DNA from: DATKMG01 sp035541995
Lineage (GTDB): Bacteria; Acidobacteriota; Terriglobia; Versatilivoradales; Versatilivoraceae
NCBI GenBank assembly: GCA_035541995.1
Contig: DATKMG010000561.1
Location: forward strand, 1-9,373
Direction: 5' to 3'
Length of the DNA: 9,373 bases
Of this stretch, positions 1 to 5,376 are shown one piece after another. The notes under the pieces were generated by a model. It did no database searches and was not told the origin of the DNA. It saw only the letters and a program-made list of their open reading frames with translations. A program made the position numbers and the translations under genes. How positions within the stretch are numbered: position 1 is the stretch's first letter; every line of letters begins with the position of its first letter.

Positions 1-263
1 GGAATGATGTGAGGGGTCCAGGCTATGGAAACTGGGATGCCTCTGTGGCCAAGAATTTCCGGATCACAGAAAGCATGAACTTCAAGCTCAGTTGTGATGC
101 GTTCAACATCTGGAACAACGCTGAGGTCTGGGGCACGAACGTCGGTTGGGGTTCTGACAACCCGGGTGGAGGGATCAACTCTTCGACCAAGGGTACATTT
201 GGAACCATCACTTCGTTTAAGCCTCAAAGAATCCTGCAAATAGGATTCAAGTTCACGTTCTAG
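1..263 (+). CDS. TonB-dependent receptor, C-terminal end (5'-partial)
   Basis: The frame is open from the left edge and ends at TAG 261-263, giving about 87 residues. The readable protein starts NDVRGPGYGNWDASVAKNFRITE and ends in FKFTF with a terminal Phe, as expected of an outer-membrane beta-barrel recognised by the BAM machinery. The block (R)GPGY.NWD.S..KNF.ITE, the strand FKLSCDAFNIWNNAEVW, a Gly/Ser/Asn-rich loop and a final FGTIT..KPQRILQIGFKFTF strand are typical of the last strands of the very large TonB-dependent receptors of Acidobacteria, which carry an N-terminal carboxypeptidase-regulatory-like domain. Such proteins take up or bind large substrates at the outer membrane; the substrate cannot be told from this fragment. 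The GTG at 9 is internal, not a start. A strong terminator follows 48 bases after the stop, so this gene ends its transcription unit. Confidence 0.85.
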   Translation, partial: NDVRGPGYGNWDASVAKNFRITESMNFKLSCDAFNIWNNAEVWGTNVGWGSDNPGGGINSSTKGTFGTITSFKPQRILQIGFKFTF

Positions 264-282
264 CTGAATTAGTGTTTGGAGT

Positions 283-298
283 TCACGCTTAAGCGTGA
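283..298. promoter_or_regulatory. Perfect 16-bp palindrome after the receptor gene
   Basis: TCACGCTTAAGCGTGA is a perfect inverted repeat with no loop, 19 bases after the receptor stop and 13 bases before the terminator stem. It could be an operator for a dimeric protein or a small extra hairpin near the mRNA 3' end. No promoter is evident beside it, so the function is unknown. Confidence 0.4.
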
Positions 299-311
299 GG
301 AAGTTCCTACT

Positions 312-340
312 AGGCCGGCCTTCGGGCCGGCCTTTTTTTT
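312..340 (+). terminator. Rho-independent terminator of the TonB-dependent receptor gene
   Basis: A perfect 9-bp stem (AGGCCGGCC 312-320, GGCCGGCCT 325-333) closes a TTCG loop (321-324) and runs straight into a tract of eight T (333-340). This is a textbook intrinsic terminator on the + strand, 48 bases after the receptor stop codon. Confidence 0.95.
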
Positions 341-490
341 GGGAGTTCGACAGAATGGTAAGGTCCTCTTCATCACGGTTCGATCTATCCCTTGTCGCAA
401 TCAATCTAAGGCACAACCGTTCAGTGCCCCCCGACGGGTTTATTCCGAAATTTCTCAATAAGGAGGACAAGGGGTAGGAACTGCTCCTTC

Positions 491-650
491 GGAGTGCGGT
501 GGCAAGTGCTGGACGAATGTCCAGCACGCGACACCGCTTTGGGTCGAGGTTGCCAGACATGGCAACTCCAGCGTGGCTTCTTTTGCGTCCCAGAGCCAAC
601 GCGCCGTCGCCGCGTGGGACTGTCGTCCCCCGCTCTGCCGGCGCAGTCCA
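491..650 (+). repeat. REPIN-like structured repeat, copy A (two inverted hairpins)
   Basis: This 160-bp element matches 5026-5185 read on the other strand, with no indels. Hairpin 1 (496-537) has outer stem GCGGTG/CACCGC, a 4x4 internal loop (gcaa/gcga), inner stem GTGCTGGAC/GTCCAGCAC and a GAAT loop. Hairpin 2 (601-644) has outer stem GCGCCG/CGGCGC, a 5x5 internal loop (tcgcc/tctgc), inner stem GCGTGGGAC/GTCCCCCGC (8 of 9 paired) and a TGTC loop. The two hairpin units are diverged inverted copies of each other: GCGACACCGCTTTGG closes unit 1, and the reverse complement of the start of unit 2 closely resembles it. A 53-base core (543-595) between them holds a further small hairpin (GTTGCC 549-554, GGCAAC 561-566). 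The layout resembles REPINs, pairs of inverted REP sequences mobilised by RAYT transposases; none is encoded here. Similarity to copy B continues to about 663. Open frames across it are by-products of its GC-rich repeats. Confidence 0.8.
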
Positions 651-968
651 TAAAAGGCGTGAATGTCAGCTGCAAAATATCCAGACTCCATAGAACGGGT
701 CGCTGGTTCCTGCCCCCTGCCTTCCTAATTTGTAAGGCTTTCTCCGCCCCCAGTATTGTCGGGCCCGAAGGATAGAGACGTTTCTTGCTAGATTCCTGTT
801 TTCTGCTAAGCTTGTAAAAGAGATGTCTTCTTAGTGTTATTCCAACAGGCTAAACTCCGGTCCGTTTCGGGGGAACCATGATTCGCCATAGAGGAAGATC
901 TTGACGGAAAAACACCCCGTATAGACCAGGATGTTTTTCGGTATCCTGTCTGATTAAGGGCGAAAATT
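651..968. other. Intergenic stretch upstream of the CarboxypepD_reg-TPR gene
   Basis: No gene is supported here. Short frames lack a ribosome binding site and recognisable protein character. A TTGACG at 901-906 resembles a -35 box, but no -10 lies at proper spacing (TATAGA 920-925 is only 13 bases downstream), so I do not call a promoter. The last bases, AAGGG 956-960, are the ribosome binding site of the next gene. Confidence 0.5.
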
Positions 969-1976
969 ATGAGACGCAATATTCGTGGTTTCCGTCGGCT
1001 AATGATGGTGGGTTCTTACCTGCTCGTAACTAACATCCCTGCTTACCCACAGCACGGTATTACAGTCTCTGGAAAGGTGAGCTTGCCGGATGGGAATGCA
1101 GCCACACAACTGTCAGTCTCCATATCGGGATCAAACGGGTTCAGCGCGAGTACTAACACGGATGATGTGGGCAATTTCCAATTTGAGGGCATTCCGCGTT
1201 CCATTTACAGCCTGGTGGTCAACATACCCAAGAGTATGTACTTCCGGGCAGATCCCATATCGTTGGATACTACTAGAGAAGGAAATATCTTCATGATCAA
1301 TATCTTCCTGCACAATCCGATGGAATCGTCCACCCAAAAAGAGAAGACGAGCCAGGTGATTTCGACTAAGGAAGCCAGCCAAATGGTTCCCAAGGATGCC
1401 CGCAAGGCGTTGGACAAAGGAAAGAAGTTGAGGGAACAAAAGAAATATGATGCCGCCTTGGCTGAACTTGACAAGGCCATCAAGCTGTTCCCCGACTACT
1501 TCCAGGCCTACGAGGAAAAAGGGACAGTACAAGTTCAAGTCGGCCGCACGCAAGAGGCTCTCCAGGATTTTGGCAGGGCCCTGAAGATTTTTCCCGACTA
1601 TGAAGCAGCCTTGAGTGGAGCGGGATATTGTCTGCTTACCCTTGGGAAATACGATCAATCGATTGAGTTGCTACAGAAAGCCATCAATGTAGATCCAACG
1701 CATTCCCAGAACCTGTTGTTCCTGGGAATTGCAAACCTGGCTCTCAGCCACTGGGAAAAGGCCCAGGAAACCCTCGAACAGGCATTGAGACGCGATCCAA
1801 CCGGAGTAGTTACCGCGCACATGTACCTGGCCAATGCCCTTGCGGGGCAGCATCTCTACGCACGTGCCGCCGAAGAGCTGCATACCTACCTGCAATTGAA
1901 TCCCGGAGCGCCCAATGCGGAGCGCCTGCGCAATAAGGAGCAGTATTGGCGGACTCAAAACGCCCAGGGGCATTAG
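969..1976 (+). CDS. Exported CarboxypepD_reg-like / TPR protein
   Basis: A 335-residue protein. Residues 1-27 look like a signal peptide: basic MRRNIRGFRR, hydrophobic LMMVGSYLLV, possible cleavage near AYPQ-HG. Residues about 31-112 form one carboxypeptidase-regulatory-like beta-sandwich (VSGKVSLPDG..., DDVGNFQFEGIPRSIYSLVV), a fold common on exported acidobacterial proteins. A polar Lys/Ser/Glu-rich linker (about 116-142) leads to about five TPRs (143-313), seen as repeats of the LDKAIKLFPDYFQAYEEKG kind at about 34-residue spacing. The C-terminus is short and basic. Start choice: ATG 969 has AAGGG 8 bases upstream. TPRs bind partner proteins and the sandwich may bind carbohydrate or protein, so a periplasmic or surface scaffold role is inferred; no enzymatic motif is seen. 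It is a single gene, convergent with the TPR gene at 2243-3604, from which it differs in domain content. Specific function unknown. Confidence 0.85.
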   Translation: MRRNIRGFRRLMMVGSYLLVTNIPAYPQHGITVSGKVSLPDGNAATQLSVSISGSNGFSASTNTDDVGNFQFEGIPRSIYSLVVNIPKSMYFRADPISLDTTREGNIFMINIFLHNPMESSTQKEKTSQVISTKEASQMVPKDARKALDKGKKLREQKKYDAALAELDKAIKLFPDYFQAYEEKGTVQVQVGRTQEALQDFGRALKIFPDYEAALSGAGYCLLTLGKYDQSIELLQKAINVDPTHSQNLLFLGIANLALSHWEKAQETLEQALRRDPTGVVTAHMYLANALAGQHLYARAAEELHTYLQLNPGAPNAERLRNKEQYWRTQNAQGH

Positions 1977-2012
1977 GCCGAATTCCATACCACGAAGGTA
2001 GTAACGCTTAGC

Positions 2013-2027
2013 GCGGCCTTTGGCCGC
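2013..2027 (+). other. GC-rich hairpin after the CarboxypepD_reg-TPR gene
   Basis: GCGGCC-TTT-GGCCGC forms a compact 6-bp stem 36 bases after the stop at 1976, between two convergent genes. No T tract follows on either strand, so it is at best a weak or Rho-assisted terminator or an mRNA 3'-end stabiliser. Confidence 0.35.
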
Positions 2028-2041
2028 AACTGAAAATTAAC

Positions 2042-2066
2042 CACAGAGACACAAAGGCCACAGAGA
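2042..2066 (+). repeat. Octamer array CACNAAGR-like, copy 1
   Basis: Three near-copies of an octamer in direct tandem: CACAGAGA, CACAAAGG, (C)CACAGAGA. The same octamer class appears at 3632-3658 and, inverted, at 3787-3813. It lies in the 266-base gap between the two convergent TPR genes, which holds no gene and otherwise only small hairpins such as GAGGC-ATCA-GCCTC at 2100-2113. Confidence 0.6.
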
Positions 2067-2242
2067 CCGAGCTTGAAGTCCTTCTCGTCGTTGGGTCGAG
2101 AGGCATCAGCCTCCGAATTCTGCCAACCTGGCAGGCCCTTCAACCGCAACCTACTCTCCAGTCTCAATCGAAGTCGACCGCAGGTAAGAGACAAAAGGGC
2201 TGTTTCGGATTTGCTTCCTTGCGAAGTTTTATGTCCTTGATT

Positions 2243-3604
2243 CTATGGTGCCTTGTCGCCCAGAGCGCTGGCTTTTCGCTCCGCTATTAGCCGATCATAG
2301 GTGTCGGCGTGCTGCTTGGCCTTGGCCTCATTGCCGCTACGTCGGTAGGCCAGTGACAATTGAAAATGCGCCTTGTAGTAATCCGGCTTTTCTTTCACGA
2401 CCTTCTCCAGGCTCTGAATGGCTTGGTCGAACTGTCCCAGCCGATTGTACAGAAGGCCAAACACCATGTTGGTTTCAATCCACTCCGGGTTCAAGGCCCG
2501 TGCCTTCTCCAACCATTGGCGGCAAAGTTTATCGTCCCCATCCGAATAGGCCAGGTAGGCCATTTCTGCCATGGCCTGGTAAGATTGCGGATCTGCCTTC
2601 AACTCTTCCTGGAAACGCCGCCGGGCTTCTTCATTGTTCTTGAGTTCCAGGAAGGTCAGTCCCAAATACAAATGGGCTGCGGGGGTCTGCGGGGCCAGTT
2701 CGAGTGCCTTCAGAAAATTGTCTCTGGCGCTCTCAAAGGAACCATTGAAATAGTAAGAAAGGGCAAGGTGCATACGGGCTGTGGCATCAGCTGGAAATTG
2801 CTTCAAATAGATCTCATAGGCCTGGGAGGACAACCGGTATTCTTCCATGCGGTAAAGGGCTTCGGCAAGCATTTGCATCTGTGGCGAACGAGGGGGAGGA
2901 AATTCGTAACGATCGGCGTTTTGGAACAGGTCCATGGCTTCGCTCTTGTTGTCTGCGCTGGCGGCAATTAATCCGCGGATGAAATGGATCTCTCCTATTT
3001 CCTGTTGGAGAGATTTATGATCCGGGGTTTTCAGTTCCTCCACCGTAAGGCCTTGTATCTTAGGCTCCAGCCGGCTTGAAATCTTGTCGAGTTGGATCCG
3101 CGACGGCTCAATCCGGTCGTAGCGGATCAAGGTGTAGATCACATCAAAAGCAAATCGCGTGTTCCCCTTTATGGCGCCCTGAAGGCGATCCAGCATTGGA
3201 GGCCATTTCGCATCGGTCTTGAGCCGCAGGTAGGAATCCAGAAGCTTCAGCTGCAGCTCCAAATTATCGCGAAACTGAACGGCCACCGACTCCATGAGAT
3301 GTTGCGCATCCGCACTTGCCGGATCTTTCTCATAGAGCATCAGACCCAAGATCAGACGCACGTTTGGATTTCCTGGAGATAATTTGTAGGCTTGTTGCAG
3401 TTTGCTAAGGGCTCGCGTCATCTGGTGTGCGCGGTAAGCCTGCAACCCTTCCTGAAGCAAGCTCTCGGCTGAAAGGGGTGGAGAAGTTTGTGGGCCGGCT
3501 TGGGCCGCAATGAGTTTGCCGTCGGAGCAAGATAAGTTCAAGGCGAGAATTGCCACCGAACGCAAGACAGCCAGATAAAAAGTTGCGGTTTTTGGAAATG
3601 ACAT
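2243..3604 (-). CDS. Exported TPR-repeat protein
   Basis: A 453-residue protein. The N-terminus has a hydrophobic segment (residues about 9-22, FYLAVLRSVAILAL) and a plausible signal-peptidase site at AAQA-GP (36/37). The LNLSC at 22-26 is a poor lipobox because Asn stands at -3. A first TPR covers about 46-79, a helical stretch with less clear repeats covers 80-235, and about six regular TPRs cover 240-440 (for example ALSYYFNGSFESARDNFLKALELAP and NRLGQFDQAIQSLEKVVKEKPDYYKAHFQLSLAYRRSGN). It is most likely a periplasmic protein-interaction scaffold; no catalytic domain is visible. The C-terminus is Lys/Ala-rich and polar. ATG 3604 is the best start by signal-peptide position, but no clear Shine-Dalgarno precedes it. 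An octamer array sits 28-54 bases upstream of the start codon. It reads in the same direction as the TIM-barrel gene upstream, but the 293-base gap argues for a separate promoter. Function unknown. Confidence 0.85.
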   Translation of the reverse strand: MSFPKTATFYLAVLRSVAILALNLSCSDGKLIAAQAGPQTSPPLSAESLLQEGLQAYRAHQMTRALSKLQQAYKLSPGNPNVRLILGLMLYEKDPASADAQHLMESVAVQFRDNLELQLKLLDSYLRLKTDAKWPPMLDRLQGAIKGNTRFAFDVIYTLIRYDRIEPSRIQLDKISSRLEPKIQGLTVEELKTPDHKSLQQEIGEIHFIRGLIAASADNKSEAMDLFQNADRYEFPPPRSPQMQMLAEALYRMEEYRLSSQAYEIYLKQFPADATARMHLALSYYFNGSFESARDNFLKALELAPQTPAAHLYLGLTFLELKNNEEARRRFQEELKADPQSYQAMAEMAYLAYSDGDDKLCRQWLEKARALNPEWIETNMVFGLLYNRLGQFDQAIQSLEKVVKEKPDYYKAHFQLSLAYRRSGNEAKAKQHADTYDRLIAERKASALGDKAP

Positions 3605-3631
3605 TATGAGGTTTTTCTAACCTGTGCTTCT

Positions 3632-3658
3632 CACCACAAAGACACTAAGACACCAAGG
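3632..3658 (+). repeat. Octamer array CACNAAGR, copy 2
   Basis: CAC is followed by three perfect-register octamers, CACAAAGA, CACTAAGA and CACCAAGG. It is located 28-54 bases upstream of the TPR gene that starts at 3604 on the minus strand, where it would fall in the promoter or 5' leader of that gene. It faces an inverted copy at 3787-3813. Confidence 0.7.
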
Positions 3659-3786
3659 GAAGACCGATGATGCAGATTTATCACGGTCTATCGGAATTCC
3701 CACTCCTGTCACCCTCTTTCAGCATGTTTGAACAATCCCGCGTCATATCACCCGTATCCCCCGACAGGCGAGGCTTTTGCGCTAAT

Positions 3787-3813
3787 TCTTTGTGCCTTAG
3801 TGCCTTGGTGGTG
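3787..3813 (-). repeat. Octamer array CACNAAGR, copy 3 (inverted)
   Basis: Read on the minus strand: CAC, then CACCAAGG, CACTAAGG, CACAAAGA. This has the same CAC-plus-three-octamer architecture as 3632-3658 in opposite orientation, with 128 bases between the arrays. The pair could form a long imperfect stem. It lies in the 293-base gap between the TIM-barrel gene stop and the TPR gene start; no gene is seen in that gap. Confidence 0.7.
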
Positions 3814-3897
3814 AAAAATCCAGACTAAGGAAATGGCGGTGGGCAATCCAAGTGGAAGAGCGCAGCCAATCCATGAATCCAACCCTGAAGAACAGAT

Positions 3898-4827
3898 TTA
3901 CGAAGGCGTCACACCCACCCTGGCCAAGTATTCGCGCATGCTCTTAGCATATTGCGGGATGGCCACTTCAGGCTCATCGATTTCCGGATGCCAGGCTTTT
4001 TCCCATTCAAAGCTGTAATACCCCTTGTATCCGCCCTGGACCAACACCCGGACAATTTCCTGAAGTGGAATGGTCCCAGTCCCCGTCAAGACGTAGCGAA
4101 CATCAGTGCCCTCTGGCTTGGAATCTTTCAGGTGCGTGTGGCGCACATACCTGCCCAGCTGCGAGAAAGTTGTCGCGGGAGATTCTTTGCCACTCACGAA
4201 CGTGTGGTGAGTGTCCCAGAGCAAGCCAACGCTGGGCATTTCCGCACCTTTTAGGATCTTAAGCAAGGTGGGAGAGTCGTGAAAATCTCCATGCGACTCC
4301 AGGATCACTGTGACTCCGGCACTTTTGGCGTACCCTCCTAATTCCTGCAAACCAGCTACAACCCGATCCAAGGTTTCCTCTTGGGTTTCTCCCTCGACGT
4401 ACTTATCTCCAAATACCCGAACGTAAGGCGAAGATAGTCGATGGGCCAAGTCAATAAATCTCCGCCCCTCGTCCAATTGAGCAGCACGGGCTGCCGGTTC
4501 CTTTTCATGCAGATGAGCCGAAGACCCCAGATTGATGATGCGCAGCCCAAGGGCTTTAAGGTCCTGGAGACTCTGATTGACTCGGCCTAGGCTGAATTCA
4601 GGACAGCGGGTCAAGTCCATTTCCCCTTTGATCCCCCGAAACTCAATAGCCGAGTATCCTGACCGGGAAGCCTGCTCCAGGATGGTTTTCCAGTCCCACC
4701 GGGGGCAGCCCAAAGTGGAAAAAGAAAGAGGAAGCTGACTAGTCTTTTTGAGAGCGAGAATCACTGCAGGTGCTCCAAGAGTAGCGGAAAAGGCCTGGAA
4801 GAATTGCCGACGAGTTTTGCGTGACAT
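3898..4827 (-). CDS. Tat-signal sugar phosphate isomerase/epimerase-like TIM-barrel protein
   Basis: A 309-residue protein starting MSRKTRRQFFQAFSATLG. TRRQFF followed by a moderately hydrophobic stretch is a twin-arginine signal, so export to the periplasm in folded form is likely. The rest is a xylose-isomerase-like TIM barrel (AP endonuclease family 2 fold): FSTLGCPRWDW near the start, GYSAIEFRG, ESHGDF with E177/H179, LLWDTHHTF with D205/H207, RHTHLKD with H230/H232, and YYSFEWEKAW with E274/E276. Glu, Asp, His and Glu at these strand ends are the usual divalent-metal and catalytic ligands of the family, so the active site looks intact. Relatives isomerise or epimerise sugars, sugar phosphates or inositols; the substrate cannot be read from sequence. 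Exported Tat versions are common in Acidobacteria, Planctomycetes and Verrucomicrobia. The upstream ATG at 4884 would add 19 residues; the 4827 start is preferred for its strong ribosome binding site and because it puts the Tat motif at the N-terminus. Confidence 0.85.
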   Translation of the reverse strand: MSRKTRRQFFQAFSATLGAPAVILALKKTSQLPLSFSTLGCPRWDWKTILEQASRSGYSAIEFRGIKGEMDLTRCPEFSLGRVNQSLQDLKALGLRIINLGSSAHLHEKEPAARAAQLDEGRRFIDLAHRLSSPYVRVFGDKYVEGETQEETLDRVVAGLQELGGYAKSAGVTVILESHGDFHDSPTLLKILKGAEMPSVGLLWDTHHTFVSGKESPATTFSQLGRYVRHTHLKDSKPEGTDVRYVLTGTGTIPLQEIVRVLVQGGYKGYYSFEWEKAWHPEIDEPEVAIPQYAKSMREYLARVGVTPS

Positions 4828-4832
4828 AGGAA

Positions 4833-4842
4833 CCTCTCCTCC
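4833..4842 (-). promoter_or_regulatory. Ribosome binding site fixing the TIM-barrel gene start
   Basis: On the minus strand GGAGGAGAGG ends 5 bases before ATG 4827. The long purine match supports 4827 rather than the in-frame ATG at 4884. Confidence 0.8.
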
Positions 4843-5025
4843 ATTGTTCAAGGGGAAATTAGCAGGCTCGAACCGAATAATCAAGGCGAGAAGTTGGGAT
4901 CAAGAGAGGCGCCGAGTGGAACCTACTACTGACATTTCCAGGATCCTGTGACATCCCATTTCGCCACCCGCGGTGGAGATTCTCGAGGGGATGAGGCATT
5001 TTTAAGGCGGCTTTGACGCCTTTTA

Positions 5026-5186
5026 TGGAGTGCGCCGGCAGAGCATGGGACGGCGGTCCCACGCGGCGACGGCGCTTTGGTTTGGCGCGGCCAAAAAGGC
5101 TCTGGATCTGGGATTTGATCTAGCCACTCGAATCCAAAGCGGTGTCGCGCGCGGGACCGCCGTCCCGCGCTTGCCACCGCAGTCCA
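5026..5186 (-). repeat. REPIN-like structured repeat, copy B (inverted relative to copy A)
   Basis: Bases 5185 down to 5026 align with 491 up to 650 without gaps; 5186 adds the outer T of TGGACTGCGG. The unit-1 hairpin (5139-5180) has outer stem GCGGTG/CACCGC and inner stem GCGCGGGAC/GTCCCGCGC. The unit-2 hairpin (5032-5075) has outer stem GCGCCG/CGGCGC, inner stem GCATGGGAC/GTCCCACGC with one mismatch-type pair (A opposite C; a G.U wobble when read as RNA from the minus strand), and loop GGCG. The 53-base core (5081-5133) is poorly conserved relative to copy A. The outer end on the 5026 side keeps TTTTATGGAGTGCG in common with copy A's TAAAAGGCGT flank. The element sits in the 549-base gap between the molybdoenzyme stop and the TIM-barrel start. 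Apart from it and the small hairpin at 5334-5350 I see nothing in that gap. Frames read through it, such as 5030-5233 on +, are not credible genes. Confidence 0.8.
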
Positions 5187-5333
5187 AGATACGATTCCGA
5201 GCTGGGAATACGCATTACCTCTGGATGCTATGAAGTTTTAACGAAGCGCCTAATAGCTGCTTCCTCGATCTGAAAGGGCCCTACAATCGAAGGCTGTCTG
5301 CAGACCAACCATGGAAAAATGTCCACCCCCCCC

Positions 5334-5350
5334 TTGTCCCTTCGGGACAA
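5334..5350. repeat. TTGTCCC hairpin, copy 1 of a 16-bp repeat
   Basis: TTGTCCC-TTC-GGGACAA, a perfect 7-bp stem, lies 26 bases beyond the stop codon of the minus-strand molybdoenzyme gene. On the minus strand it is followed by a run of G rather than T, so it is not a classical terminator. Its 16-base sequence TGTCCCTTCGGGACAA recurs on the other side of that gene at about 7670-7685. Confidence 0.5.
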
Positions 5351-5376
5351 AAAGCTGCCACTATATTCTGCGATAC

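Noticed and set aside
421..775. Open reading frames on both strands across 421-775, and their counterparts at 4859-5233, with similar peptides such as MASAGR...RHRFG and APSPRGT
   Set aside because: The similarity between the two sets comes from the shared 160-bp structured repeat. There is no ribosome binding site, the composition is Arg/Pro/Ser-rich and low in complexity, and frames are open on both strands.
901..925. Promoter TTGACG ... TATAGA upstream of the CarboxypepD_reg-TPR gene
   Set aside because: The spacer is only 13 bases, too short for a sigma-70 promoter.
3527..3531. Lipobox-like LNLSC in the TPR protein of 2243-3604
   Set aside because: Asn at -3 is not accepted in the lipobox, and an AQA signal-peptidase I site follows soon after.
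3632..3813. Possible CRISPR-like repeats
   Set aside because: Units are only 8 bases in direct tandem with no spacers, and there are no cas genes.
4828..4884. 19-residue N-terminal extension of the TIM-barrel protein from ATG 4884
   Set aside because: It would run through the strong ribosome binding site at 4833-4842 and place the twin-arginine motif internally.
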